Positions 44,249 through 53,590 are shown, numbered from the stretch's first letter. The stretch is 64,000 bases of DNA from Variovorax beijingensis (GCF_007828835.1 NZ_VIVL01000003.1:496001-560000); one strand, 5' to 3'. Program-made: numbers and translations. The notes: generated from the letters alone by a model not told the origin.

Positions 44249-45147
44249 TTCGCGTAGGCCTCCAGCGGCTTGTCGTTGGGTTCGGCAATGAGCTGCTTCA
44301 GCGCCGCGCTCATCGGCAGGTTCAGGCTGGTGTTCTTCGGCGGAATCGGCGCGACGAACCACCTGGTGTAGATCTTCTCGAGCTCGCCGCTCTTCATGAG
44401 GCGGCGCAGCGCGTCGTCCACCGCGGCCTTGAAGGCCGGGTCGTCCTTGCGGAACAGCAGCGCGATGGGCTCGGAGCCCAGCGCATCGCCGACGATGCGG
44501 TAGGCCGACGGGTTCTTCGCGTTCGCGATGATGCCCGCGAGCAGGTTGTCGTCGAGCACGAAGGCATCGGCGCGGCCCGACTCCATCAGCAGGAAGCTTT
44601 CGAGGTGGTCCTTGCCGAGCATGGTGGTGATGGTGGTGTTCTGCGCGCGCTCGCGCTTGCGCAGCAGCTGCACGGCGGTGGTGCCGGTGGAAGCCGACAC
44701 GGTGCGGCCCGCCAATTGGTCGAGCGAGCTGATGCCCGAATCGACGCGCGTGGCCATGCGCACCTCGCTCACGTAGGTGGTGAGTGCGAACGCCACCTGC
44801 TGCTGGCGCGCGGTGTTGTTGGTGGTGGGGCCGCAGCCGATGTCGAGCGTGCCGTTCTGCACCAGCGGGATGGTGTTCTGCGCGGTCACGGCCATGTATT
44901 CGAGCCGGGCCGAAGGCGCGATGTCCTTGAGCACGCGCTCGCACAGCTCGACGTGGTAGCCCACGTATTTGTCGTTCGCGCCCAGCATGTAGGCCATGGG
45001 CGGCGAGGCTTCGCGCACGCCGAGCACGGCCTTGCCGCTGCTCCTGATCTTGTCGAGCGTGCCGCCGGCCGGGGCCTGCTGCGCGGCGGCGCCGAATGCG
45101 AGCGCGAGCAGCGCCGCAGCGGTGATGGTCTTCAGTTGCATCTTCAT
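44245..45147 (-). CDS. Amino acid ABC transporter substrate-binding protein (polar/cationic, HisJ/GltI type)
   Basis: A 300-residue periplasmic receptor with signal peptide ending AFGAAAQQ. It begins GGTLDKIRSSGKAVLGVREA and has GYHVELCERVLKDI and LDIGCGPTTNNTARQQQVAF, as in glutamate/aspartate-type (family 3) receptors. GGAG nine bases upstream supports the ATG at 45147. There is no permease or ATPase next to it; it overlaps the aminotransferase gene by 4 bp. It may feed an amino acid to the pathway here. Confidence 0.92.
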   Translation of the reverse strand: MKMQLKTITAAALLALAFGAAAQQAPAGGTLDKIRSSGKAVLGVREASPPMAYMLGANDKYVGYHVELCERVLKDIAPSARLEYMAVTAQNTIPLVQNGTLDIGCGPTTNNTARQQQVAFALTTYVSEVRMATRVDSGISSLDQLAGRTVSASTGTTAVQLLRKRERAQNTTITTMLGKDHLESFLLMESGRADAFVLDDNLLAGIIANAKNPSAYRIVGDALGSEPIALLFRKDDPAFKAAVDDALRRLMKSGELEKIYTRWFVAPIPPKNTSLNLPMSAALKQLIAEPNDKPLEAYAK

Positions 45148-45240
45148 GTTCTCTGTCTCCTGGTTGTTGTTCTTGGGCACGGCCGCCGCCCCGCCGCCGC
45201 AGCGAAACGCCGCGCGGCAAGAACACAAGGCCGGAGTCGG

Positions 45241-46779
45241 TCAGTCGTTGATCTCGAAGGTCACGCCCTGGGCAAGCGGCAATGCGGTCGAGTAGTTGAT
45301 GGTGTTGGTCGCGCGGCGCATGTACGCCTTCCAGCTGTCGGAGCCGGCTTCGCGGCCGCCGCCGGTTTCCTTCTCGCCGCCGAAGGCGCCGCCGATCTCG
45401 GCGCCGCTCGGGCCGATGTTGACGTTGGCAATGCCGCAGTCCGAGCCCGCGCTCGACAGGAAGCGCTCGGCCTCGCGTACGTTGAGCGTGAAGATCGACG
45501 ACGACAGGCCTGCGCCCACCGCGTTGTGCCATCCGATGGCGTCGTCCAGCGAGGTGTAGCGCACCACATAGAGGATGGGCGCGAAGGTTTCGCGCAGCAC
45601 CGGGCCGTCGTGCGACTTCAGTTCGACCAGCGCCGGACGCACGTAGAAGGCGTCTTGGGTGCCGATGCCCTCCACGCGCTGGCCGCCATGCACCGTGGCG
45701 CCGATCTCGCGGCTTTCGCCCAAGGCCTTCTGCATGCCGTCGAAGGCGGCGCGGTCGATCAGCGGCCCAACCAGCGTGCCGGCCCCGCGTGGATCGCCCA
45801 CCTGCACGTTGCCGTAAACCCTGGCGAGCTTGGGCACCAGCGCGTCGTACACGCTGTCGTGCACGAACAGCCGGCGCAGCGTGGTGCAGCGCTGGCCGGC
45901 CGTGCCCATGGCCGAGAACGCGATGGCGCGCAGCGTGAGGTCGAGGTCGGCCGAGGGCGTGACGATGGCCGCGTTGTTGCCGCCGAGTTCGAGGATGGCG
46001 CGCGCGAAGCGTGCGGCCAGCTTCGGCCCCACCTGCCGGCCCATCGCGGTCGAGCCGGTGGCCGAGAGAATCGGCACGCGGTGGTCGTCGACCAGCACTT
46101 CGCCGATGTCGCGCTGGCCCAGCAGCAGGCCGAGCAGGCCTTCGGGCGCATCGCCGAAACGCGCGAGAGCGCGCTGCGCGATGGCATGCACGGCCAGCGC
46201 CGTGAGCGGTGTTTTTTCCGACGGCTTCCACACCACCGAGTCGCCGCACACCAGCGCCAGCGCCGCATTCCACGACCACACGGCCACCGGGAAGTTGAAG
46301 GCCGAGATCACGCCGCACACGCCCAGCGGATGCCAGGTTTCCATCATGCGGTGCTCGGCGCGCTCGGTGGCGAGCGTGAGGCCGTAGAGCTGGCGCGAGA
46401 GGCCGACCGCGAAGTCGCAGATGTCGATCATCTCCTGCACCTCGCCCGCGCCTTCGGACGGGATCTTGCCGGCCTCGAGCGTGACGAGACGGCCGAGGTC
46501 GGCCTTGGCCGCGCGCAGTTCCTCGCCCAGCAGGCGCACCAGCTCGCCGCGGCGCGGCGCGGGTACACTGCGCCAGGCCTTGAAGGCTTCGTGCGCCTGG
46601 CCGATGGTCGCGGTCGCTTCGGCGGCGGTGGTCTGCCGCACTTGCGCGACCACCTCGCCGGTGACCGGCGAGCGCACCGTGAGTTCGCCGCCGGCATGGG
46701 CGGCATCCGGAACGCCGAGGCGCTGCAGCAGCTGCGCGATTTCGGTGGCGACAGGAAGGAGGGCTTGGGCTTCTGGCAT
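45241..46779 (-). CDS. Aldehyde dehydrogenase, ALDH7 type (probable 2-aminoadipate semialdehyde / piperideine-6-carboxylate dehydrogenase)
   Basis: A 512-residue NAD-dependent aldehyde dehydrogenase. The general-base Glu lies in LELGGNNAAIVTPS and the nucleophilic Cys in MGTAGQRCTTLRRLF. The C-terminal FGGEKETGGGREAGSDSWKA followed by YMRRATNTINYS is the typical ending of ALDH7A1 (antiquitin) enzymes, which oxidise 2-aminoadipate 6-semialdehyde in lysine and pipecolate breakdown. It is the first enzyme gene after the IclR gene on the minus strand. A related semialdehyde substrate remains possible. Confidence 0.9.
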   Translation of the reverse strand: MPEAQALLPVATEIAQLLQRLGVPDAAHAGGELTVRSPVTGEVVAQVRQTTAAEATATIGQAHEAFKAWRSVPAPRRGELVRLLGEELRAAKADLGRLVTLEAGKIPSEGAGEVQEMIDICDFAVGLSRQLYGLTLATERAEHRMMETWHPLGVCGVISAFNFPVAVWSWNAALALVCGDSVVWKPSEKTPLTALAVHAIAQRALARFGDAPEGLLGLLLGQRDIGEVLVDDHRVPILSATGSTAMGRQVGPKLAARFARAILELGGNNAAIVTPSADLDLTLRAIAFSAMGTAGQRCTTLRRLFVHDSVYDALVPKLARVYGNVQVGDPRGAGTLVGPLIDRAAFDGMQKALGESREIGATVHGGQRVEGIGTQDAFYVRPALVELKSHDGPVLRETFAPILYVVRYTSLDDAIGWHNAVGAGLSSSIFTLNVREAERFLSSAGSDCGIANVNIGPSGAEIGGAFGGEKETGGGREAGSDSWKAYMRRATNTINYSTALPLAQGVTFEIND

Positions 46780-46896
46780 GGAGGCTCCGGCAGGGAGAAA
46801 AGAGAACAGGAACGAAGGGCAGCGGGGGTGCGGCAACAGCTCAATATCTGCGAACAGGGCCTGCTTGCATAGCGAAAAAACGGAAGGACTTGGTGC

Positions 46897-46911
46897 GTTC
46901 CATGAATGAAC
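46897..46911. promoter_or_regulatory. Inverted repeat between IclR and ALDH genes
   Basis: GTTCCATGAATGAAC has GTTC/GAAC arms and contains TTCCAT, as does the palindrome at 47852. It lies in the 169-bp gap upstream of the ALDH start and may be a further regulator site for this minus-strand operon. Confidence 0.3.
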
Positions 46912-46948
46912 TACCACAGCGTTCGTGCATTCAGCGCACAGCTCGCAC

Positions 46949-47809
46949 CTAAGCGGCAGGCCCTGGCGGCTCGGGCAGGCTGATGCGCTGCCCCGCCGGC
47001 GAGCCCGCCAGGCTCTGCGCCGGCCGCCGCAAGGTGGCATCGAAGGGATTGATCTTCGGCCCGATGGCCGCCGCCTCGCGCTTGAGCAGTTCCACCACCG
47101 TGGGCATGCGGTCGGCATTGAGCCGGTCGGCGATGGTGCCCACGCTGAGCGCAGCCACCGCGCGGCCCTCGCGGTCGAGGATGGGCACCGCCACGCCGGC
47201 CATGCCTTCGAGCAGGCCGGTGTTGCGCCCCGCATAGCCGGCCTGGCGCACGCGCTCGATCTCGGTGCGCAGGTAGACCTCGTCGTACACGCCGTACTCG
47301 CGCACGCGCGAAAGATTGAAGCGGATCACTTCCTCGCGCTCCGCCTCGGGCAGGAAGGCCAGGATCGCGAGCGCGCCCTGCCCCACCCCCAGCGCGATGC
47401 GCCCGCCGATGTCGCCCGTGAACGAGCGGATCGGGAACGGCCCTTCGCTGCGGTCGAGGCAGATGGCGTCGAAGCCGCTGCGCGCCAGCAGAAAGATGCT
47501 GTCGCCCAGGCTCGCGCACAGGCGCAGCAGCACCGGGCGGCAGATGGAGCGCAGGTCGCCCGGATTGCCGGCGCTGGCCGCGAGCGCGAAGAAATCGATG
47601 CTCAGCCGGTAGAGCTTGCTGCGCTCGTCCTGCTCGACCATGCCCTCGGCCATGAGCGATTGCAGCAGGCGGTGCGTGGTGGCCTGCGTGAGGCCCACGG
47701 ACCGTGCGATCTGGGTCACGCGGCCGCCCTCGGCCTGCACCGCGCCGAGCGCGCGGATCACCGAAAAGACACGCGGCACGCCGCCGCTGGCGGCCGAGGG
47801 GGTTTCCAT
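46949..47809 (-). CDS. IclR-family transcriptional regulator
   Basis: A 286-residue IclR protein: N-terminal winged helix (VTQIARSVGLTQATTHRLLQ, about residues 31-50, then YRLSIDFFALAA) and C-terminal effector domain (VGQGALAILAFLPEAEREEV, MAGVAVPILDREGRAVAALS). It sits between the minus-strand ALDH/aminotransferase set and the plus-strand ABC/dehydrogenase operon, with palindromes in its upstream region. It probably controls both and itself. The effector is unknown. Confidence 0.93.
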   Translation of the reverse strand: METPSAASGGVPRVFSVIRALGAVQAEGGRVTQIARSVGLTQATTHRLLQSLMAEGMVEQDERSKLYRLSIDFFALAASAGNPGDLRSICRPVLLRLCASLGDSIFLLARSGFDAICLDRSEGPFPIRSFTGDIGGRIALGVGQGALAILAFLPEAEREEVIRFNLSRVREYGVYDEVYLRTEIERVRQAGYAGRNTGLLEGMAGVAVPILDREGRAVAALSVGTIADRLNADRMPTVVELLKREAAAIGPKINPFDATLRRPAQSLAGSPAGQRISLPEPPGPAA

Positions 47810-47851
47810 GGCTTGCTCCTGTGGAATTCTTGCGTTCGATTTTTCGCATGA

Positions 47852-47899
47852 TATTCCATTGATTGGAATAAATTAGAAAAAGATTCTGATTAATGGAAT
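47852..47899. promoter_or_regulatory. Palindromic operator region between the IclR gene and the ABC operon
   Basis: TATTCCA (47852-47858) and TGGAATA (47864-47870) are perfect 7-bp arms with spacer TTGAT. A second, imperfect copy, ATTCTGATTAATGGAAT, is at 47883-47899, 14 bp on. A single GGAAT also occurs at 47823. The stretch is AT-rich in an otherwise G+C-rich gap of 203 bp. IclR proteins commonly bind paired palindromes, so this is the likely operator for both directions. Confidence 0.6.
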
Positions 47900-48012
47900 A
47901 CCCGGGGCGATCTGGCGTGATCGTTGCAATAGAGTGAATTGAAAGTTCTCTCTTGTCCGCGGCGTGCACCAAGGTGCTGCACGCCATCAAGACCCCGCAG
48001 AAAGGCCCTTCC

Positions 48013-49083
48013 ATGTCATTCCTACGGCTCACCGACCTGACCAAGTTCTACGGCGCCACGCGCGCCGTGTCGGCCATGAACCTCGCGGTGGAAAAGGGCG
48101 AGTTCGTCTCGCTGCTCGGCCCCTCGGGCTGCGGCAAGACCACGACGCTGCAGATGATCGCGGGCTTCGAGGCGGTGTCGAGCGGGCGCATCGAGCTCGC
48201 GGGCAAGGACATCACGCATGCCAAGGCCAACACGCGCGGCCTGGGCATCGTGTTCCAGACCTACGCGCTGTTCCCGCACATGACGGTGGCCGACAACGTG
48301 AGCTTCGGCCTCGAGATGCGCAAGATGCCGAAGTCCGAACGCGCCGAGCGCGTCAGGCAGGCGCTGGCGCTGGTGCACCTGGAAGCGCATGCCGCGCGCT
48401 ACCCGCGCGAGCTCTCGGGCGGGCAGCGCCAGCGCGTGGCACTGGCCCGCGCACTCGTGATCGAGCCGCCGGTGCTGCTGCTGGACGAGCCGCTCTCCAA
48501 CCTGGACGCCAAGCTGCGCGAGGAGATGCAGTTCGAGCTGCGCCAGATCCAGCGCAAGGTCGGCACCACCACGGTGATGGTCACGCACGACCAGAGCGAG
48601 GCCATGTCGATCAGCGACCGCGTGGTGGTGATGGAAGGCGGCTGCGCCACGCAGATCGACCACCCGCACCGCGTCTACGAGCACCCGAGCACGCGCTTCA
48701 TCTCCACCTTCGTGGGCAAGGCCAACCTGCTGGACGGGCGCGTCACGGCCAGCGGCGCGCGCAGCTGCCATGTGGCGGTGGGCGCGCTCGCGGTCGAGGT
48801 CGACGACACCGCCTACAAGCCGGGCGATGCGGTGCTGATGAGCGTGCGCCCCGAAAAGCTGCAGCTGGTGGAGGCCGGCCGCGGCCGCCTCGACGGCCAG
48901 GTGCTGGAGCGCTTCTTCCTCGGCAGCCAGTGGCTCTATCGCCTGGGCACGCCCGCCGGCGACCTGATGGTGCTGAGCCCCAACGACGGCCGCGACGCGC
49001 TCGATGAGGGCCATGCCGCCGGCATCGACTGGCCTGCGCATTGCACGCGGCTGTTGCCGGCCGGCGAGGCGGTGGCGGCATGA
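48013..49083 (+). CDS. ABC transporter ATPase, spermidine/putrescine or opine type (PotA-like)
   Basis: A 356-residue ATPase: Walker A GPSGCGKT, Q-loop FQTYALFPHMTVADNV, signature ELSGGQRQRVALARAL, Walker B VLLLDEPLSNLDAKLRE and a His switch in VMVTHDQSEAMS; the C-terminal 110 residues form a TOBE domain (VLMSVRPEKLQLVEAGRG). It energises uptake with the two permeases downstream. The start ATG is 203 bp from the IclR gene; the stop overlaps the next start (ATGA). Confidence 0.95.
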   Translation: MSFLRLTDLTKFYGATRAVSAMNLAVEKGEFVSLLGPSGCGKTTTLQMIAGFEAVSSGRIELAGKDITHAKANTRGLGIVFQTYALFPHMTVADNVSFGLEMRKMPKSERAERVRQALALVHLEAHAARYPRELSGGQRQRVALARALVIEPPVLLLDEPLSNLDAKLREEMQFELRQIQRKVGTTTVMVTHDQSEAMSISDRVVVMEGGCATQIDHPHRVYEHPSTRFISTFVGKANLLDGRVTASGARSCHVAVGALAVEVDDTAYKPGDAVLMSVRPEKLQLVEAGRGRLDGQVLERFFLGSQWLYRLGTPAGDLMVLSPNDGRDALDEGHAAGIDWPAHCTRLLPAGEAVAA

Positions 49084-49931
49084 AGAACAAGGCCACGCCC
49101 TGGTGGCTGTCGGGGCCCGCGCTGCTGCTGTTCGCGGCCTTGCTGGTGGTGCCGCTCGCGCTCACCGCGGTGCTGTCGTTCAACGTCTACGACCCGGCCA
49201 CCGGGCCGAAGGCCGGCGAGTTCACGCTCGCGCACTACGCGCAGGTGTTCACCGACTCGTACTACCACGGCATCTTCTGGCGCACCTTCTGGATCTCGGG
49301 CCTCGTCACCTTGATCTGCGTGCTGGTCGGCGCGCCCGAGGCCTATGTGCTGAGCCGCATGCGCAACCCGTGGCGCTCGGTGCTGCTGCTGGTGGTGCTG
49401 GCGCCGCTCCTGGTGTCGGTGGTGGTGCGCGCCTTCGGCTGGAGCATGCTGCTCGGACCCGAGGGCGCGGTGAACGGGCTGCTGCGGCTGGTGGGCATCG
49501 GGCCGGTGAAGATGCTCTACACCGAGACCGCGGTGATCGTCGCGCTGGTGCACGTGATGCTGCCCTTCATGGTGATTCCGGTCTGGACCTCGCTGCAGAA
49601 GCTCGATGCGGGCGTGGAGAACGCCGCGCTTTCGCTCAAGGCCTCGCCGTTCACCACGCTGCGCCGCATCGTGCTGCCGCAGGTGATGCCGGGCATTCTC
49701 TCGGGCAGCCTGATCGTGTTCGGCCTGGCTGCGAGTTCGTTCGCGATTCCGGGGCTCTTGGGCGGACGACGCCTGAAGATGGTCGCGACCATCGTCTACG
49801 ACGAATACCTGAGCGAACTCAACTGGCCGCTCGGCGCCGCCGTCGCGCTCACCCTGCTCGCTGCGAACCTGGTCGTGATGCTGAGCTACAACCGCCTCGT
49901 CGAAGGCCGCTACAAGAAGGCGCTCGGGTGA
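49080..49931 (+). CDS. ABC transporter permease 1, PotB-like
   Basis: A 283-residue permease with six membrane segments. The ATPase-contact loop is NAALSLKASPFTTLRRIVLP (EAA-type motif) near residue 180. The N-terminus WWLSGPALLLFAALLVVPLA is typical of PotB-like subunits. It starts within the ATPase stop (ATGA) and ends 4 bp before the next permease. Confidence 0.94.
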   Translation: MKNKATPWWLSGPALLLFAALLVVPLALTAVLSFNVYDPATGPKAGEFTLAHYAQVFTDSYYHGIFWRTFWISGLVTLICVLVGAPEAYVLSRMRNPWRSVLLLVVLAPLLVSVVVRAFGWSMLLGPEGAVNGLLRLVGIGPVKMLYTETAVIVALVHVMLPFMVIPVWTSLQKLDAGVENAALSLKASPFTTLRRIVLPQVMPGILSGSLIVFGLAASSFAIPGLLGGRRLKMVATIVYDEYLSELNWPLGAAVALTLLAANLVVMLSYNRLVEGRYKKALG

Positions 49932-49935
49932 TCCG

Positions 49936-50730
49936 ATGACCAAGAACGGCCCCCTCGCCCTCGCGTTCAACGCACTCGTCATCGCCTTCATGCTGGCGCC
50001 GCTGGTGGTGGTGTGCATCGTCGCGTTCACGCCCGAGAACACGCTGACGATCCCGACCACGCACTTCTCGCTGCGCTGGTTCCAGGCGGTGTTCGCGCAT
50101 CCTGACTTCATGCAGTCGTTCTGGAACAGCCTGTGGCTCGCGCTGAGCTCGGCCACCATCGCCACGCTGCTCGCGGTGCCGGCGGGCATGGCGATCACGC
50201 GCTACCAATTTCCGGGGCGCGACTTCCTCAACGGTCTGTTCCTCTCGCCGCTGATCATTCCGCACCTGGTGCTGGGCGTGGCCTTACTGCGCCTGTTCGC
50301 GCTGGTGGGCGGCACGGGCAGCTTCGGCTGGCTGGTGATGGCGCATGCGCTGATCGTCACGCCCTACACGCTGCGGCTCGTGGTGGCCGCGCTGGTGGGC
50401 TTCGACCGCAGCGCCGAGCAGGCCGCGCTCTCGCTGGGCGCGAGCCAGGCCACGGTGTTCCGGCGCATCACGCTGCCGATGATCCTTCCGGGCGTCACGG
50501 GCGGCTGGCTGCTGTCCTTCATCAACAGCTTCGACGAAGTGACGATGTCGATCTTCGTCACCTCGCCCAGCACCGTGACGCTGCCGGTGCGCATGTACAT
50601 GTACGCCACCGAGTCGATCGATCCGCTGATGGCGGCGGTGTCGGCGCTGATGGTGGCGGTGACGGCCGTCGCGATGGTGGTGCTCGACCGCGTCTACGGG
50701 CTGGACCGCGTGCTGGTGGGGCGCCGATAG
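49936..50730 (+). CDS. ABC transporter permease 2, PotC-like
   Basis: A 264-residue permease with six membrane segments and the EAA loop EQAALSLGASQATVFRRITL near residue 155. LSFINSFDEVTMSIFVTSPS is a PotC-type block. Its stop codon is directly followed by the start of the 2Fe-2S subunit gene with no gap, tying transport to oxidation. Confidence 0.94.
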   Translation: MTKNGPLALAFNALVIAFMLAPLVVVCIVAFTPENTLTIPTTHFSLRWFQAVFAHPDFMQSFWNSLWLALSSATIATLLAVPAGMAITRYQFPGRDFLNGLFLSPLIIPHLVLGVALLRLFALVGGTGSFGWLVMAHALIVTPYTLRLVVAALVGFDRSAEQAALSLGASQATVFRRITLPMILPGVTGGWLLSFINSFDEVTMSIFVTSPSTVTLPVRMYMYATESIDPLMAAVSALMVAVTAVAMVVLDRVYGLDRVLVGRR

Positions 50731-51039
50731 ATGACGAGCCTGCCGCCCCTCCAACCGCTGCTGCATCGCGTGGCCGAGACCGGCCGCGCCGCGGTGCCCT
50801 TCACGCTCGACGGCCAGCCCGCCTCCGCCCTCGTCGGCGACACGGTGCTGACGGCCGTGCTCACGCAGGCCGCGCAGTTGCGGCGCAATGAATTCAGCGG
50901 TGCGCCGCGCGCAGGCTTCTGCATGATGGGCGCCTGCCAGGATTGCTGGATCGCCACCGAGCAGGGCGAGCGCCTGCGCGCCTGCTCCACCTTCATCGCG
51001 CCGGGCATGGCGCTGGTCACGGGAAGGAGCGGCGCATGA
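50731..51039 (+). CDS. Small (2Fe-2S)-binding subunit of an amine/amino acid dehydrogenase
   Basis: A 102-residue ferredoxin-like subunit: PFTLDGQPASALVGDTVLTA near residue 24 and the cluster motif CMMGACQDC with a further Cys in LRACSTF. It matches the small subunits of opine oxidase, hydrogen cyanide synthase (HcnA) and hydroxyproline dehydrogenase-type complexes. One expected cluster Cys position appears spread compared with plant ferredoxins, as is usual for this family. It overlaps the next gene by ATGA. Confidence 0.9.
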   Translation: MTSLPPLQPLLHRVAETGRAAVPFTLDGQPASALVGDTVLTAVLTQAAQLRRNEFSGAPRAGFCMMGACQDCWIATEQGERLRACSTFIAPGMALVTGRSGA

Positions 51040-52451
51040 CGGCTTCTTCTGCCGCAGTGCAGCCGGTGATCGTCGGCGCCGGGCCGGCCGGCGTGCGCGC
51101 CGCGCAGGCGCTGGTGGCGCACGGCCTGCGGCCGGTGGTGATCGACGAGGCTCCGCGCGCCGGCGGACAGATCTACCGGCGGCCGCCCGCGAGCCTGGCC
51201 CAGCGCAGCGCGCAGGCGCTCTATGGCTTCGAGGCCGGCCGCGCCGATGCGGTGCATGCCGCTTTCGACGCGCTGCGCGAACGCATCGACTACCGTCCCG
51301 ACAGCCTGGTGTGGAATGCGCAAGGCGGCCGGCTCGACGTGCTGCACGGCCCGACACGCAGCACGTCCAGCCTTCCGTACGGCCAGCTGATCGTCGCCAC
51401 CGGTGCCACCGACCGCGTGCTGCCGGTGCCGGGCTGGACACTGCCCGGCGTCTACACGCTGGGCGGCGCGCAGGTGGCGCTCAAGTTCCAGGGCTGCGCC
51501 ATCGGCGAGCGCGTGGTGTTCATGGGCACCGGGCCCCTGCTTTATCTGGTGGCGTATCAGTACGCCAAGGCCGGCGCGAAGGTGGCCGCGGTGCTCGACA
51601 CGGCGCGGCTCGCCGACCAGTTGGCCGCCACGCCCGCGATGCTGCGGCAGCCCGCCGTCTTCGCGAAGGGCGTGTACTACGTGGCCTGGCTGCGTGCGCA
51701 CGGCGTGGCGCTGCACACCGGCGTGCGGATCTTGCACGTGCTCGGCGATGCGCAGGAGAGCCGCGTGGCCGGCGTGGCGTGGCACGACGGCCGCGAAGAA
51801 CGCACGCTGGCCTGCGATGCCGTCGGCTTCGGCCATGCGCTGCGCTCCGAAACGCAGTTGGCCGACTTGCTCGGCTGCCGCTTCGAATTCGCGCCGCTGC
51901 ACCGCGCCCATCTGCCGGTGCGCGACGCGGCCGGCCGCTCCAGCGTGCGGGGCGTGTACCTTGCGGGCGACGGCGCCGGCATCATGGGCGCCGACGCGGC
52001 CGAGTGGGCGGGCGAACGCGCGGCGCTCGCGCTGCTGGCCGACAACGGCGTGGCGGTCGATGCGATGCGCGCCGCCGAACTCGAACGCAAGCTCCACAAG
52101 CTCGGCGGATTCCGCCGCGGCCTGGAGCGCGCTTTCCCCGTGCCGCAGGACTGGGCCGCGCATGCCAGCGACGAACTCGTGGTCTGCCGCTGCGAGAACA
52201 TCACGGCCGGCACCTTGCGCCGGACCGTCGCCGCCGCCGGCGCCGACGAGATGAACCGCCTGAAGGCGCTGTCGCGCGTCGGCATGGGCCGCTGCCAGGG
52301 CCGCATGTGCGGCGCGGCGGCGGCCGAGATCCTCGCACATGCCACGGGACTGCCGCTGCAGCAGGTGGGCCGGCTGCGCGGCCAGGCCCCGATCAAGCCG
52401 ATTCCGATCCACCTGGCCGCCGCGCCATCCGCCGAAGGAGCCGGCGAATGA
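51036..52451 (+). CDS. FAD/NAD(P)-binding subunit with BFD-type 2Fe-2S domain (HcnB/OoxA-like)
   Basis: A 471-residue flavoprotein. GAGPAGVRAAQAL near residue 15 binds FAD, IVATGATDRVLPVPGWTLPG near 120 is the family signature, VFMGTGPLLYLVAYQYAKAG binds a second nucleotide, and VYLAGDGAGIMGADAAEWAG closes the FAD site. The C-terminal domain has CRCENIT and MGRCQGRMCG, four Cys of a BFD-like 2Fe-2S cluster. It should pass electrons from the substrate-oxidising subunit. It overlaps both neighbours by 4 bp. Confidence 0.93.
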   Translation: MTASSAAVQPVIVGAGPAGVRAAQALVAHGLRPVVIDEAPRAGGQIYRRPPASLAQRSAQALYGFEAGRADAVHAAFDALRERIDYRPDSLVWNAQGGRLDVLHGPTRSTSSLPYGQLIVATGATDRVLPVPGWTLPGVYTLGGAQVALKFQGCAIGERVVFMGTGPLLYLVAYQYAKAGAKVAAVLDTARLADQLAATPAMLRQPAVFAKGVYYVAWLRAHGVALHTGVRILHVLGDAQESRVAGVAWHDGREERTLACDAVGFGHALRSETQLADLLGCRFEFAPLHRAHLPVRDAAGRSSVRGVYLAGDGAGIMGADAAEWAGERAALALLADNGVAVDAMRAAELERKLHKLGGFRRGLERAFPVPQDWAAHASDELVVCRCENITAGTLRRTVAAAGADEMNRLKALSRVGMGRCQGRMCGAAAAEILAHATGLPLQQVGRLRGQAPIKPIPIHLAAAPSAEGAGE

Positions 52452-53578
52452 GCGGGCGCAAGACCTTGCGCACCGACGTCGCGATCGTCGGCGGCGGCAT
52501 CGTCGGCGCGTCTGCCGCGCTGGCCTTGCGGCAGATGGGCATCGGCGTGGTGCTGCTGGAGCGCGACCTGTGCGGCTCGCGGTCGAGCGGCGTGAACTAC
52601 GGCGGCGTGCGGCGCCAGGGCCGTCCGATCGACCAGTTGCCGCTCGCACAGCGCGCGCACCGCATCTGGGGCCGCCTGCGCGAAACCATCGGCACCGACG
52701 GCGAATACCTGCGCTCGGGCCACTTCAAGATCGCGCGCAGCGAGGCCGACATGGCGTCGCTGGAACGCTACCGTGCGCAGAGCCGCGACTTCGACCTGGG
52801 CCTCGAGCTGATCTCCGATGCCCGCCTGCGCGAGCGCTGCCCCTGGCTCGGCACGCGCGCCGTCGGCGGCTCGCTGTGCGCGGAAGACGGGCAGGCCAAT
52901 CCGCGGCTGGTGTCGCCGGCCTTCGCGCTCGCGGCGCAGCGCGCGGGCGCGCAGGTCTTCGAGCGCCACAAGGTCGACGAGGTGGCGCACGACGGCCAGG
53001 CCTTCATGCTGCGCTCGGGCAATGCGCTCGAAGTGCATGCGCCGGCGCTGCTCAACTGCGCGGGCGCATGGGCCGGGCCGATCGCCACGGAGTTCGGCGA
53101 AGAGGTGCCGCTGCAATCGGGCCATCCCGCAATGGCAGTGACAGAGCCGCTGCCCTTCTTCATGGACTGGAGCCTCGGCGTGGAGGGCGGCGGCATCTAC
53201 TGCCGCCAGGTGGCGCGCGGCAACCTCGTGCTGGGCGGCGGCGGCAAGGGCATCGCGCTCGATGCCGACCGCGCCCGCTCCGACCGCGACGCCATCGCCT
53301 CGCTCTCCGCCCAGGCCGTCGAGCTGCTGCCCGCGCTGCGCCATGCGCATTTCATCCGCACCTGGAGCGGCACCGAAGGCTACCTGCCCGACCGCCAGCC
53401 GGTGCTCGGCCCGAGCCGCACCACGCCCGGCCTGTTCCACGGTTTCGGATTTTCGGGCGCGGGCTTCCAGATCGGCCCGGCCGCCGGCGAAGTGCTGGCC
53501 GAACTCGTGCGCGACGGCCGCAGCAGCACGCCGATCGAGAGCTTCTCGATCGAACGCTTCACCCCCACCCCACCCTGA
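52448..53578 (+). CDS. FAD-dependent amine oxidoreductase, catalytic subunit (DAO family; HcnC/OoxB-like)
   Basis: A 376-residue D-amino-acid-oxidase-fold protein: VAIVGGGIVGASAALALRQM near residue 12, SGVNYGGVRRQGRPIDQLP (flavin contact) and RTWSGTEGYLPDRQPVLGPS with GFGFSGAGFQIGPAAGEVL near the end. It should oxidise the C-N bond of an amino acid, imino acid or opine. The three-subunit design points to a membrane- or ETF-linked dehydrogenase, not an H2O2-making oxidase. Pipecolate-, proline- or opine-like substrates fit the neighbours. Confidence 0.92.
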   Translation: MSGRKTLRTDVAIVGGGIVGASAALALRQMGIGVVLLERDLCGSRSSGVNYGGVRRQGRPIDQLPLAQRAHRIWGRLRETIGTDGEYLRSGHFKIARSEADMASLERYRAQSRDFDLGLELISDARLRERCPWLGTRAVGGSLCAEDGQANPRLVSPAFALAAQRAGAQVFERHKVDEVAHDGQAFMLRSGNALEVHAPALLNCAGAWAGPIATEFGEEVPLQSGHPAMAVTEPLPFFMDWSLGVEGGGIYCRQVARGNLVLGGGGKGIALDADRARSDRDAIASLSAQAVELLPALRHAHFIRTWSGTEGYLPDRQPVLGPSRTTPGLFHGFGFSGAGFQIGPAAGEVLAELVRDGRSSTPIESFSIERFTPTPP

Positions 53579-53590
53579 AAGGAAAACACC

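Noticed and set aside
44218..46872. Long plus-strand open frame (over 800 codons) opposite the ALDH, receptor and aminotransferase genes
   Set aside because: Shadow of the real minus-strand genes; low-complexity His/Arg/Ala composition and no domain.
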